A stretch of 64,000 nt of DNA from CBDATA01 sp965202845. Lineage in GTDB: Bacteria > Acidobacteriota > Vicinamibacteria > Marinacidobacterales > Marinacidobacteraceae. Where the stretch lies: positions 2,604,001-2,668,000 of the forward strand of contig OZ241856.1 in assembly GCA_965202845.1 (NCBI GenBank), written 5' to 3'. Made by a program: the position numbers and the translations under genes. The notes below the pieces were generated by a model. That model had not been told where the DNA came from, searched no databases, and worked only from the letters and a program-made list of their open reading frames with translations. Shown here in pieces: positions 1 through 11,722 of the stretch (positions are counted from its first letter, which is position 1; each line of letters begins with the position of its first letter).

Positions 1-450
1 ACGGCGGCGCCCTTCTCGCTGGGGGTTCCGATCCTGGCGCACGCCTCCGCCGGGAACCTGGTGGCGGAGTGCCAGGAATCGAACGGCGGCCTCTACTACC
101 GGGACTACACCGAGCTGGAGCTCATCCTCGAACTGGGACTGCGCGAGCCCGAGCTGTTCCAGCGGCTGGGCGAGGCGGGCCGGAGCCACTTGATGGCCAA
201 AAACGACTGGAAGGCGCTGGCGGCCCGGTACGACCGGGCGTTCCGCAGTTTCGCGCGTCCCTCCCGGTTTGGCGGGGACGAAGCGCCGTCGCCTTCACCG
301 CCCCCTCCGCCCGAACCCGCCGCCCCCGTCGAGGAGGAGCCCCCCGCTCCGGAACCGGAGGCCGCTCCCGAAGAGGAACCGCCTCCCGCCGCCCCGGAGT
401 CGCCCAGCTTCTTCCGCGGCTCCATCCGCAGCGATCAGCAGGAGAGCTGA
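1..450 (+). CDS. Glycosyltransferase, C-terminal part only (family 4-like)
   Basis: The reading frame is open from the first base of the window, so the N-terminus lies outside it. The visible 149 residues include ESNGGLYYRDYTELELIL, which matches the end of the donor-binding Rossmann half of GT-B glycosyltransferases (the ES/NGGLYY loop followed by a helix of D/E and L residues). After about residue 95 the protein becomes a Pro/Glu-rich, probably disordered tail. It would transfer a sugar in the cytoplasm, perhaps for surface polysaccharide; the substrate cannot be told. Its last 16 bases overlap the convergent glycosidase gene. Confidence 0.6.
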   Translation, partial: TAAPFSLGVPILAHASAGNLVAECQESNGGLYYRDYTELELILELGLREPELFQRLGEAGRSHLMAKNDWKALAARYDRAFRSFARPSRFGGDEAPSPSPPPPPEPAAPVEEEPPAPEPEAAPEEEPPPAAPESPSFFRGSIRSDQQES

Positions 451-2219
451 CGGGCCGCTCGTTCCAGTGCGCTCGCCGCGTCCTTGTGCAGGTCGAGCGC
501 GGTCTGGATGCCCTGGGGTCGGTTGGTCCGCAGCCAGATCTCCTTGAAGCGGCGCCGCAGCGCGCGCTGGCGGAAGGCGAGGTCGCGGAGCGCGGCGGCG
601 TCCCCCGAACCTTCCCGGTACTTCAGGGTGGCGAGCCCCCGCTCGGCGGCCAGCAGCGAGGCGTCCAGCGCATAGCCCCACTCCGCCCCGATCACGCCGC
701 CGGGCAATCCCTCGCGCTTGGCCTCGTCGGCCAGCGCCCGCAGGCCGGCCCGCGTCCGGCGGAGGACCGCCTCGTCGGGAATCCGGGTTCGGGTCTTGAG
801 CCGGGTCTCGAAGAACACCGTCTTCAGCGGGGAATGGTTGAAGTGGGGAAAGCCGACCTCGTGGAGGCGTCCCAGCCGGCTGGCGAACGCGCCGGCGAAG
901 CCGGAGGGGTCTCCCGCCACCAGCTCGGAGAACGCCTCCCGGACCGCCGCCTCGTCCGGCTCGCCCCCGTTCCACGCCGCCTCCGCTCCGAACGCCAGCG
1001 GGTAGAGCGACCCGGAAAGGAAGTTGTAGTGCCCGCCGTCTCCCCAGTCGGTCAGCAGGAAGCCGTCCCCGCCGTGCCGCCGCGCCGCCCGCGCATGTCC
1101 GGCGATGTTGGGGAGCGCGGTGGGCAGGCGCGGAAACAGGCTGGTCCAGGAGGACGTCCCGGCGACGTTCAGGAAGCGTCGCCCGGCGTCCCGGAACCGG
1201 GCGACCCGGTTGAAGTCGTGGTCGGCCTCGTACCACCAGTCGGCGAGCGTGATGTCCTCGTCAAGTCGTTCCAGCGTCTCCGGATGGTCGGCGAGCACAT
1301 CGGCCCAGATCATCGGGCGCTTCCCCAGCCGCCGCGCCATCGCCGCCACCCGGTTCACATGGCCGGCGAATACCGCGCCCAGCCCCTCGCGCTGCGCCCG
1401 GCGCTTCGACCGCCCCTCGCCGAGGTCGATCGGCTCGTCGCAGTTGAGGTGGGCGAATTCGGAGGAAAAGCAGGGCAGGTGCTCCTCGAGCAGCTCCTCG
1501 AGCAGCCGGTAGGTCGCCGGTTTCTCCGGCGAGACCGACCAGAGCCGGTCCGATTCGGCGAGCCGCCGATAGCGCGGCAGCTCGAGGATCCGCCGCATGT
1601 GGCCGAAGGTCTGGAGGCAGGGGACCAGATCCACGTGGCGCTCCTGGGCGAAGGCGTCCAGCTCGCGCACGTCCCGGGCGGAGAGCCCGCCGGCCTCCTT
1701 GCCGATTTCGGGATGCCGCCGGAACCGGAAGGTGTGTTCGGTGTAGAGATACAGCTCGTTGTACCGGAGCTGCGTCAGCAACTCGATGAGGGCGCGCAGG
1801 GTGGCGACCTGGGGCGCCCGTCCCCTTGATATGTCCAGCAGGAAGCCGCGCCGCCGCAGCGCCGGGGCGTCCCGGATCCGCGCCCCCCGGATCCGTCCGC
1901 CGGGTTCGGCGAGCCGGGCCAGCGTTTCGGCGCCGTAGCGAATTCCGGCCCCCCCCGGAGCGCGGATGCGCACGCCGTCGGGAGCGACCCGGATCGCGAA
2001 GGACTCCGGATTCCCTTCGGGTTCGCGCACCAGCTGGATGGCGCCGGGGCCGGGGGCGCACCGGACGCCGGTTCGCTCTTCGAAGCACCGGATCAGGTGG
2101 TCGACCGTCCCCGCATCGGCGCGCCCGGCGGCGATCCGGGTGGTCGGCGTGAGTCGGAACGCCCCCGACTGGAGGGCAAGCTCCCGGGGCCGGGGAAGGA
2201 GTCGGAGCGGTTCCGTCAC
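435..2219 (-). CDS. GH20-type beta-N-acetylhexosaminidase-like glycosidase
   Basis: About 594 residues. An N-terminal GH20 domain-2-like segment (LLPRPRELALQSGAFRL near the start) precedes a TIM-barrel. The barrel has RRGFLLDISRG, then HLNCDEP with the paired acidic residues expected for the substrate-assisted GH20 mechanism, then ADWWYEADHDFN and LTDWGDGGHYN. It probably removes terminal N-acetylhexosamine from glycans or cell-wall fragments. No clear signal peptide is visible, so a cytoplasmic location is possible. I chose the GTG at 2219 because it starts just before the conserved LLPRPRE segment and leaves 40 bases before the divergent rpiA start. An upstream frame to 2288 stays open but would run into rpiA. 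The substrate is uncertain. Confidence 0.75.
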   Translation of the reverse strand: MTEPLRLLPRPRELALQSGAFRLTPTTRIAAGRADAGTVDHLIRCFEERTGVRCAPGPGAIQLVREPEGNPESFAIRVAPDGVRIRAPGGAGIRYGAETLARLAEPGGRIRGARIRDAPALRRRGFLLDISRGRAPQVATLRALIELLTQLRYNELYLYTEHTFRFRRHPEIGKEAGGLSARDVRELDAFAQERHVDLVPCLQTFGHMRRILELPRYRRLAESDRLWSVSPEKPATYRLLEELLEEHLPCFSSEFAHLNCDEPIDLGEGRSKRRAQREGLGAVFAGHVNRVAAMARRLGKRPMIWADVLADHPETLERLDEDITLADWWYEADHDFNRVARFRDAGRRFLNVAGTSSWTSLFPRLPTALPNIAGHARAARRHGGDGFLLTDWGDGGHYNFLSGSLYPLAFGAEAAWNGGEPDEAAVREAFSELVAGDPSGFAGAFASRLGRLHEVGFPHFNHSPLKTVFFETRLKTRTRIPDEAVLRRTRAGLRALADEAKREGLPGGVIGAEWGYALDASLLAAERGLATLKYREGSGDAAALRDLAFRQRALRRRFKEIWLRTNRPQGIQTALDLHKDAASALERAARQLSC

Positions 2220-2244
2220 GCTTCGGAATCTACCAGTCGGTTGG

Positions 2245-2250
2245 TACGCT
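2245..2250 (+). promoter_or_regulatory. -10-like element of rpiA (TACGCT)
   Basis: TACGCT lies 9 nt before the GTG of rpiA inside the 40-bp gap between divergent genes, so the leader would be only 2-3 nt. No -35 match was assigned. Confidence 0.4.
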
Positions 2251-2259
2251 TCGGCGGTT

Positions 2260-2931
2260 GTGCCCGAGCCGGAAATTTTCGCCGCCACCGCTCAGCGCGT
2301 CCAGCCGGGCTGGGTCGTCGGCCTGGGCACCGGGCGCGCCGCCAGCGCCTTCGTGCGCGCCCTGGGTCGCCGAGTCGCCGCCGGCGGGTTGCCGATCCGC
2401 GGCGTCCCGACCTCCCGCGCCACCGCCGCGCTCGCCGCATCGCTCGCCATTCCGCTGGCGGGGATGGACGAAGTGGATCGAATCGATTTCGCGGTGGACG
2501 GCGCCGACGAGGTGGACGGCCGGCGGCGGGATCTCATCAAGGGGCACGGGGGCGCCCTGGTCCGGGAGCGGGTGGTGGCGGCCGCCGCCCGCCATTTCAC
2601 GATCCTGGCAGGGCCGGAAAAGCTCTCGGAGCGGCTGGGGGAAAGGATGTCGGTTCCGGTCGAAGTCGTCCCCTTCGCCGCCCGCCCGGTCCGTCGCGCC
2701 CTGGAGGCGCTGGGCGCTCGGCAAGTCGCCCGGCGCGAGGACGAGCCGGGAACCCCCTTCGTGACCGACAACGGAAACTGGATCCTGAACGCCGCCTTCG
2801 GCCCGATTTCGGATCCGGGTGCGCTGCACTGGGAGATCCTGGGGATTCCCGGCGCGCTGGACTCCGGCCTCTTCGTCGGGATGGCCGACGAGGTGCTGGT
2901 CGCGGCCGCTTCGGCGGGTCCTACCCGCTGA
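2260..2931 (+). CDS. rpiA: Ribose-5-phosphate isomerase A
   Basis: Interconverts ribose-5-phosphate and ribulose-5-phosphate in the pentose phosphate pathway, in the cytosol. The 223-residue length is normal for RpiA. Visible family motifs are VVGLGTGRAAS (phosphate-binding loop), DFAVDGADEVDG (active-site Asp pair), LIKGHGGALVRERVVA and DNGNWILNAAFGPI. The GTG at 2260 puts the VVGLGTG loop about 20 residues in, as usual. The gene ends inside the 3' end of the convergent lipoprotein gene (11-base overlap). Confidence 0.93.
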   Translation: MPEPEIFAATAQRVQPGWVVGLGTGRAASAFVRALGRRVAAGGLPIRGVPTSRATAALAASLAIPLAGMDEVDRIDFAVDGADEVDGRRRDLIKGHGGALVRERVVAAAARHFTILAGPEKLSERLGERMSVPVEVVPFAARPVRRALEALGARQVARREDEPGTPFVTDNGNWILNAAFGPISDPGALHWEILGIPGALDSGLFVGMADEVLVAAASAGPTR

Positions 2932-3421
2932 CCGTGAAGCTGTTCTCGCTGGCGTACGTCCTCCTGGACCCGTCCAGGGTGATGTCCACGACCAGTCGGT
3001 AGGCGCCGGCTTCGGTCGTCTTGTAGGCGCACAGACCGCCCCGCTGGTCGGTATCCGGAATATCGGCCCACGCCGCGCCCGCAGCCGCCCTCCGCTGCCA
3101 CTTCGAAGTGTGGATTTCGACACTGTCGCCTCCGGGCGAGAAGCAGATCATGTCTCCGGGCACGTCGTTTTCCGTGCCTTCGAGCGTGAGCTCCAGCTGC
3201 GCCAGCCGGATCTCCACCTTTCCGGGCGCCACCCGAAGTCCCGCCAGCGGCGGGTACGGATCGTCGCCCGGTTCCGTCGCCGGGGCGGGCTCCGGCGTCG
3301 GAGCCGGAGCGGGCGTCGGAGCGACGGCCGGAGCCGGAGCAGGCGTCTGGTTCTCGCCGCACGCCGCGAGCAGCGCCGCGGCAAGAACGCCGCAAAAGAG
3401 ATTGCGAGTCAACTTGGTCAT
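2921..3421 (-). CDS. Small lipoprotein with Pro-Ala stalk, unknown function
   Basis: 166 residues. The ATG at 3421 follows a CAGGAGACC ribosome site. The N-terminus TRNLFCGVLAAALLAAC is a good lipoprotein signal with the lipidated Cys near residue 21. It is followed by a stalk of PAPAP/PTPEPAP repeats like that of the large lipoproteins at 45-61 kb, but with no poly-C tract. The remaining 110 residues contain GDMICFSPGGDSVEIHTSKW and GGLCAYKTTEAGAYRLVVDI and look like a small beta-sandwich with one possible disulfide. No family recognised. Probably anchored in the outer membrane or periplasm. Confidence 0.7.
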   Translation of the reverse strand: MTKLTRNLFCGVLAAALLAACGENQTPAPAPAVAPTPAPAPTPEPAPATEPGDDPYPPLAGLRVAPGKVEIRLAQLELTLEGTENDVPGDMICFSPGGDSVEIHTSKWQRRAAAGAAWADIPDTDQRGGLCAYKTTEAGAYRLVVDITLDGSRRTYASENSFTVSG

Positions 3422-3562
3422 GTTGCTGGTCTCCTGTACCAGGAGCCCGCAGCAATTCCCGTGCCAAGCGCTTTCGTCGCCGAGTTTTCCACAATTTGGA
3501 GAAGCGACGCGACAAAATCGCTTCCCGTGCGTGTATATACGTAGCAAAGGAGGTCACCGCTC

Positions 3563-4042
3563 ATGGGTGCGCCCGCAACGAAGTCAACCGACGCGACCGT
3601 CGCCGCGTTGTACACTGAGGATCACGATGCAAAAGGGGATCGGATGACGGGGTGCCGGGACGGCCCGGATCGGCCGGATCGTTCGGGTCGGCCCAATGAG
3701 CTGGACCGGCTCGATTGGCTCAATGTGCAGATGGGCGGTCTCCGGGAGGCGGTTCAGGTGAATCGCCGGGACATCGGGGATTTGCGGCAGCAGGTCCGGG
3801 AGGGGTTTCGCGAGGCGGCGGCCGAACGCGCCGCTTTGCGGGGAGAGCTCGTCGATCTCAAGGAGGTGGTGCTGGAGATCCGCGCCCAGAACAGGGCGAT
3901 GCTGGAGCGGGAGGCGCATCGCCGCAAATTCGAGGTGGGAGTTGGAGTGGCGGTGGCTGCCGGATTCGCCCTGCTGGTGGTCGGCTCGTTCCTGCGCCCG
4001 GTCCTTGAACGCCTGATCGCGGCGCTCCTGGGCGGCGGCTGA
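3563..4042 (+). CDS. Small coiled-coil membrane protein, unknown
   Basis: 159 residues. A clear AAGGAGGT site ends 9 nt before ATG 3563. A later ATG at 3644, after the -10-like TACACT at 3610, is the alternative. Residues 25-40 are a charged Asp/Arg/Pro-rich stretch. Residues about 55-125 form a heptad-rich helix with many Arg/Glu/Leu, and residues 130-150 (VGVAVAAGFALLVVGSFL) form one membrane segment. The layout resembles small tail-anchored coiled-coil proteins found near phage or defence genes. It is convergent with hsdR. Function not known. Confidence 0.6.
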   Translation: MGAPATKSTDATVAALYTEDHDAKGDRMTGCRDGPDRPDRSGRPNELDRLDWLNVQMGGLREAVQVNRRDIGDLRQQVREGFREAAAERAALRGELVDLKEVVLEIRAQNRAMLEREAHRRKFEVGVGVAVAAGFALLVVGSFLRPVLERLIAALLGGG

Positions 4043-4066
4043 CCGGGAGGATTTCCGCTCTGGGCG

Positions 4067-7189
<3,123 letters not shown>

Positions 7190-7458
7190 GCCGGTGGAGG
7201 GCGTCAGGCGACGGCGCAGCGAGACGCGGGCGCCACGACTGCCTTCCCACCGATTCCGGGATGGATCCCCTCTCTACCAAATGCGATGCGCGAGCGCATG
7301 GGAACCTTTGTGCTCATGGAGTTCGGTGGATTGTCACGCCGAACGCGCTGCCGGACCTGCCGCCCGCCCTCCGAATTTCTTCATCTGGGCGCCTCCAGAA
7401 TGGCGTCGCAGTTGCGACCGCCAATACGCATCAGATGCCTTTTTCTCGGGCTGTGTCA
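7190..7458. other. Intergenic spacer upstream of hsdR
   Basis: A 269-bp gap with no convincing gene on either strand. It holds a short perfect palindrome, ATGCGC-GA-GCGCAT, near 7285-7298 that could be an operator for hsdR, but nothing proves it. Base composition shifts from GC-rich near hsdR to distinctly AT-richer towards 7450. Confidence 0.4.
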
Positions 7459-8223
7459 TCATGCGACCAATTCGTCGCGCGCCTGATCCCGTTCCGACCA
7501 TGGAATCGAACGCACTTCATAGCTATGCAGGGCATGAACGACGCCCGTTGGAATCGGTTGTTCGAGGTTGTTCAGAATGGCATAGGAAAGAGCCTCCGAA
7601 GAGCGCCTTTCTTTCGTATCGTGCCAGGAAAAGGCCATCGCTTGCGCCGCGTCCCGACTTGGCCGGTTGATGACACGCAGGATACGCTCGGGATGAGTGT
7701 TTGACTTGGGTATGACAAAATCGAACCGATGGGCAAAGCCGCTCTTTCCAGTAAATTGGACGTTGGGCGTATAACGAATTTGAAATTGATCAAGCCATTC
7801 GGTGACGTCTTCGTGAAACAGGTTCACAACAGAAGACGAAGCCATATGAAACAAATCATGGATTGAAAGCATGGCCTGAATCAGATTATGTTTCTGCAGG
7901 GGAAAATTTTCCGGGGACGCCTCCACCTGAATCGTTTTCCCTTCGGTTTTTACTCCAAACCCGTTCAGCGTCATTTGCAGAATGGCCTTGCGTCTCGGCG
8001 TTTCCATTTTGCACCCCGACATTTCCAAATCATCAAGGACGTATCCGTCATCGGTAAGCAGAAAACCAGTCTTGGTGCGCTTGGCGTAAATTTGAAAATA
8101 ATCGTTGTGGTGGTCCAGGTACGGAGTCGTGATTTCTACGCAGTCTCCAATTTTCCGGAGATGAGTCTTGTTTTTCAACCATGCGGAATATCGATCCACC
8201 AGATTCTCTATCTCTTGAATCAT
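7459..8223 (-). CDS. DUF1828/DUF1829 domain protein, second gene of a coupled pair
   Basis: 254 residues starting MIQEIENLVDRYSAWLKN. I recognise the DUF1828-DUF1829 pattern: DCVEITTPYLDHHNDYFQIY, LLTDDGYVLDDLEMSGC, LTLNGFGVKTEG, NLIQAMLSIHDLF in the first half, and KSGFAHRFDFVIPKS, INRPSRDAAQAMAFSW in the second. The family's biochemical role is not established as far as I know. The second half, with FDFVIPKS and ILRVINRPS, might be nuclease-like; that is inference. ATG 8223 overlaps the stop of the DUF6978 gene by 4 bases (ATGA), implying translational coupling. The pair is AT-richer than its surroundings, suggesting recent transfer. Confidence 0.8.
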   Translation of the reverse strand: MIQEIENLVDRYSAWLKNKTHLRKIGDCVEITTPYLDHHNDYFQIYAKRTKTGFLLTDDGYVLDDLEMSGCKMETPRRKAILQMTLNGFGVKTEGKTIQVEASPENFPLQKHNLIQAMLSIHDLFHMASSSVVNLFHEDVTEWLDQFQIRYTPNVQFTGKSGFAHRFDFVIPKSNTHPERILRVINRPSRDAAQAMAFSWHDTKERRSSEALSYAILNNLEQPIPTGVVHALHSYEVRSIPWSERDQARDELVA

Positions 8224-8669
8224 GTGAATAGACTCTTGTTGATCCTTGGAGGTTCGACGATGTTGCAAAATCGCATGAAATCCGTGAGCGTCAGCCACGA
8301 ATCGCCGAGATTCGGAAATCGCCCGGATGGAAGTGGAAACGCCCACTTGTCGCCATAGCCTTCCTGGTAAAGGTGCAGATGGGGAGATTCGACTTCCTTG
8401 CCATCCGGGTTGCGATGCGGCGCGCCGCCGATGTCGAGTCGCGCCAGAATTACGGTCTGTCGTGCGCGATTTTGGTACGTTTCCTTGCGGATGTTGATCC
8501 TTGCCCGTCTCAGATCGAGAAAAAACCGCTCGCGCCCGTCCAGGGACACCAAGGGCGCTGTGATTCTCCCGCCGAAAGCCGGATAGTTTTGCACGGCGCC
8601 TTCGGCCCAACGTTTTTCCATTTCCAGAAGCCGGTCAGCCTCGCTCTGCGTGAGGGTCGCGTCGGTCAC
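8220..8669 (-). CDS. DUF6978-like protein, first gene of the coupled pair
   Basis: 149 residues. GTG 8669 is preceded by AAGGTGA at 7 nt spacing. Features: LTQSEADRLLEMEKRW at the N-terminus, FFLDLRRARINIRKETYQNR, ARLDIGGAPHRNPDG and SPHLHLYQEGYGDKWAFP, ending in a helix with DFMRFCN. The conserved HRNPDG and HLHLYxEGYGDKWA signatures match what I remember as DUF6978. The His/Asp-rich centre could be a catalytic site (RNase-like?), but this is unproven. It lies directly downstream of the HATPase_c_4 gene inside the restriction island and is probably co-transcribed with it. Confidence 0.7.
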   Translation of the reverse strand: MTDATLTQSEADRLLEMEKRWAEGAVQNYPAFGGRITAPLVSLDGRERFFLDLRRARINIRKETYQNRARQTVILARLDIGGAPHRNPDGKEVESPHLHLYQEGYGDKWAFPLPSGRFPNLGDSWLTLTDFMRFCNIVEPPRINKSLFT

Positions 8670-8729
8670 GGGATTGTCACCTTGGCTGGAATGCGCATTA
8701 TGCCACTCGAATGCATCGTCACGAGTGGC

Positions 8730-10061
8730 TCAGGGCTTGAACGCCTGGTACTTGACCAGCGCGGCGCGTCCGGCGATGTCCACGATGACGACCGACAATT
8801 CGGCGCCGTGCGCGTCCGTGAGCCGCATCGCCTTGCCCAGTCGGAAGGGCACGGGTTGCTGGCGTCCCTCCTCGATGGCGATATTGTCCGCGTACAGATA
8901 CGTCCGGTCGGACGGGTCGCGCACCGGATTCAGCCGCCCTTGAAGCCCCGGAAGGCGCCCGGTGGATTGGGGGAACAGTGCCGATCCTCCGTCCGGGAGC
9001 GGCTCGAGTTCCAGCGACAGTCCCCCTTCGTGCGGTTTCCATTCCCGTTTCAGTCCCGCCGCATATCCGGGCGCAGCGGCGTACACGGTCATGGGAAGGT
9101 TCGTAGTGTACAGATCGAGAAACGCTTCGCCCGCCTCGTCGGTGGTCGCCCGCCTCCAGGTATGGTTCGGGAACAGCGCCAGAACGTCGACCCCAGGCAG
9201 CGGCGTTCCCCCGGATCGCACGGTTACCGTTGCCTCGGCGGGCGCCAATTCGAGATTGGCGGCGGGGATGCGCAGGACGAGGTTGGATTCGTCGACGATC
9301 CTGTACTCCGGCGGAGCGCCCGCATGCTTCACCGTCTCCCGGTGGATGATCGAAACGCCGTCCCCCCGCCGTTCCATCAGGTGCCCGCGGTGCTCCGACC
9401 CGGGAAGATCGCCAACCGGGATTCTCCCGAACACGGAGGCGATCACTTCGTTGCGGGTCGACTGGCTTTCCGCCATGCCTTCCAGGGTCATTCCATTGGG
9501 AAGCGAACCGGGCGAGTCGATTTCGAGGCGATCCCGGAACATGGAGAGCCGGATCCGTCGGGAGAACATGGTGTAGTCCCGATGGGCGATCGCGTTCACC
9601 ACCGCCTCGAACACCGCAGCGGCGCCATATTGCGGCATGTCCTCGCGTTGCGGAGTCTTGCGAGCGGCGACCTGCATGTTCCGGTTGACGAAATGCACCG
9701 CTTCGGCTGCCTGATCGGGTAGTGGCCCGGTGATCTCCCGGGCGTCCAACTGGCCCGAAGCGCGATCCTTTCCGCGATAGTGCGTCGCCATGACGACGGC
9801 TTGCGGCAGCCATTCCTGCGGAGAGCGGGCGCAAAGGAGCACTCCGGCGACGGTGGCCCGGATCACCCCCATTTCGTCCGGCGCCAGCAGACGCAGATTC
9901 TGCAACCCCTTCCGGGGATCGGCCGCGCCGGACACGCTGAGAAGCGGTTCCCACAAGCGCTCGCTGAGCGTCTCGAATCCGGTCCCGGGCACAATCTGCC
10001 GGTCGAACCACAGGTGCTCGCCCAGACACAGTTGCCGTCGAATCTCCTCGTCGCGGGTCAC
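8730..10061 (-). CDS. HATPase_c_4 (RecG/AlbA_2-like) ATP-binding protein with C-terminal beta-sandwich
   Basis: 443 residues. GTG 10061 overlaps the hsdS stop by 4 bases. Residues about 1-110 resemble the linker that normally follows the AlbA_2 (Schlafen-like) domain (LCLGEHLWFD, TVAGVLLCARSPQEWLPQA). The N-box EAVVNAIAHRDY near residue 160 and LEIDSPGSLPNGMT mark the HATPase_c_4 domain. The AlbA_2 domain itself is missing. After residue 280 comes a transthyretin/carboxypeptidase-regulatory-like sandwich (VRSGGTPLPGVDVLALFPN, ATTDEAGEAFLDLY), an unusual partner. AlbA_2 proteins are common in defence islands. The role here is probably regulatory or defensive, by inference. Confidence 0.75.
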   Translation of the reverse strand: MTRDEEIRRQLCLGEHLWFDRQIVPGTGFETLSERLWEPLLSVSGAADPRKGLQNLRLLAPDEMGVIRATVAGVLLCARSPQEWLPQAVVMATHYRGKDRASGQLDAREITGPLPDQAAEAVHFVNRNMQVAARKTPQREDMPQYGAAAVFEAVVNAIAHRDYTMFSRRIRLSMFRDRLEIDSPGSLPNGMTLEGMAESQSTRNEVIASVFGRIPVGDLPGSEHRGHLMERRGDGVSIIHRETVKHAGAPPEYRIVDESNLVLRIPAANLELAPAEATVTVRSGGTPLPGVDVLALFPNHTWRRATTDEAGEAFLDLYTTNLPMTVYAAAPGYAAGLKREWKPHEGGLSLELEPLPDGGSALFPQSTGRLPGLQGRLNPVRDPSDRTYLYADNIAIEEGRQQPVPFRLGKAMRLTDAHGAELSVVIVDIAGRAALVKYQAFKP

Positions 10062-11722
10062 GCCACGGCCTCCAGAAACGTTTCGGCGTCCCGAATCCGG
10101 ATCGCCCCCGAAATCAGCTTCGGCAGCAGCGCGTCCCGGAGCGCAGTCAGGGTAACAGATTCAGAAGTGCGAAGTCGTATCATCTGATCTTTCGGATGGA
10201 CAATACGTTCAAACTTTTCAACAACTTCCGATGGTGGTAACGACAGCGGCAGATGGGCAAGCTGCTTGCGCTGGATTGCTCCGAATACCGTGCCAGTATG
10301 TTCATATTCGCGCATGTGTATCTGTAGTTTTTGAATCGCGTAGTATCCGTACGATGACGCACCGGATTTGGATCGTAGCGCGGAAACTCCTCGACCAATA
10401 CAGCACTTTTCTTTCGCCATGTTGATGGCGCCGACGGGTGCACGGACGCTGACAAGCGTGTCCCAGGATCGGGCTACTCGGTTCGGGGCTGTGCAGAATT
10501 TGCGGTTTTCCGGATATCGGAAACCGAAATCGGAGCATCCTTGGAAAAAGGGCAGGCCGTCTCCAGTATCGTTGTAAGTGTGTCCGGGCGGGGATTGGCC
10601 CATGATGATTTCAAACTCATCTTCCGCGTGACCTGCCTTCCACCCTTCCGGGATTTCGCCGAGTTCGGAATCGACGAAGCGGTCGGGAAACAGCTTCCAA
10701 ATTTCGGGCGGGAGATAGGGGGCGCGGCCTTCCATCTTCGCCCGGACCGGACCGAAATCGACGAACCAGTCCTTGAAGAGGGCTTGCGCCATCGCCTCCA
10801 GCGTCCGGTTCATCCGGCGGTTCACTTCGATCTTGTCGTCCAGTGCGCCGAGAATGCGGGCAATGCCGCGCTGTTCGGGAAGAGGTGGAAGCTGGAATCG
10901 GAACGAAGGCAGCGCGTCCTTGGACAAGTGGAGAACGGTTGTGCCGGTTGAGCGCGACCCGATGTGATGGACGTAATCCTTGGCGAGGAGGCGGTAATAC
11001 AAGAATCTGTAATCGAGACGATCTCTGGCTGCATTCCTGACAATCGCAGCATCCAGGGACGCCACCAGATTCTTGTAGGTTGAGTGCTCGGGCACAATCG
11101 CAGGGCGTCCGATCACGTCGCCATTTTGGGTGATGTCAGTTTGCGATATGACGATTTCCCCGGGATTGATGATCTGTTCGGAATTGTACGGACCGACATA
11201 AGGCTTGATTCCGTCGGAGCGATAGCCTCCACCACGATGGAAGGATTTCAGGGTCACCAGAGCTGTTTCGGAATTGTCCTTTAGCTCGGAGCTCCGATAG
11301 GAACGTCCGCGCACGATGTTGACCAATTCTCTCATCGCTGCTGGTTGCCAAGGAGCCGCGTCCTTGGCGAGTCCCCAGGATTTTTGCGGAACATTGTCGA
11401 GCGGGAGCAGAACCACATAGTCGCGTTCGATTTCCGGGTGGAACCACTTCGGAAGGCGGGCCCAGTCGCGGGCTTCGACCAGGAAGGGGATATGCGATTC
11501 CCGCACCGCCTCCTCGAAGTCCCCGACCTGACCGCCCGGAATTTCCTCGAGATTCGGGCCGCGCAGCACGAGGTCAAGATCGCTGCCGTCATGGCTCCGC
11601 CCGTTGATGCGACTGCCGTAGACCCACACTTCCACGCCGGGCAGATGCTCCCGCAAGAGCGCCACCAGTATTTCGCGGTGCTTCGGCTTGAGATGCAGCC
11701 GGTCAGCCATCGGATCAGCCAT
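10058..11722 (-). CDS. hsdS: Type I specificity subunit fused to an N-terminal MNT nucleotidyltransferase
   Basis: 554 residues. Residues about 10-100 form a minimal nucleotidyltransferase domain with WVYGSRINGRSHDGSDLDLV (GS...DxD motif) and PFLVEARDW supplying the later acidic residues. From about 110 on it is a normal two-TRD HsdS: TRD1 (ELVNIVRGRSYRSSEL...), central repeat LPPLPEQRGIARILGALDD near 290, TRD2 (EIIMGQSPPGHTYND) and a C-terminal LRDALLPKLISGAIRI helix. It directs methylation and cleavage to the target site. The MNT part matches the antitoxin half of HEPN/MNT pairs, and the HEPN gene is directly upstream. ATG 11722 overlaps the HEPN stop by 8 bases; ATG 11710 is an alternative. 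The TRDs are AT-richer than hsdM. Confidence 0.9.
   Translation of the reverse strand: MADPMADRLHLKPKHREILVALLREHLPGVEVWVYGSRINGRSHDGSDLDLVLRGPNLEEIPGGQVGDFEEAVRESHIPFLVEARDWARLPKWFHPEIERDYVVLLPLDNVPQKSWGLAKDAAPWQPAAMRELVNIVRGRSYRSSELKDNSETALVTLKSFHRGGGYRSDGIKPYVGPYNSEQIINPGEIVISQTDITQNGDVIGRPAIVPEHSTYKNLVASLDAAIVRNAARDRLDYRFLYYRLLAKDYVHHIGSRSTGTTVLHLSKDALPSFRFQLPPLPEQRGIARILGALDDKIEVNRRMNRTLEAMAQALFKDWFVDFGPVRAKMEGRAPYLPPEIWKLFPDRFVDSELGEIPEGWKAGHAEDEFEIIMGQSPPGHTYNDTGDGLPFFQGCSDFGFRYPENRKFCTAPNRVARSWDTLVSVRAPVGAINMAKEKCCIGRGVSALRSKSGASSYGYYAIQKLQIHMREYEHTGTVFGAIQRKQLAHLPLSLPPSEVVEKFERIVHPKDQMIRLRTSESVTLTALRDALLPKLISGAIRIRDAETFLEAVA

Noticed and set aside
7261..7704. 147-codon plus-strand frame in the hsdR upstream gap
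   Set aside because: Most of it is antisense to the DUF1829 gene; the rest has no supporting signals.
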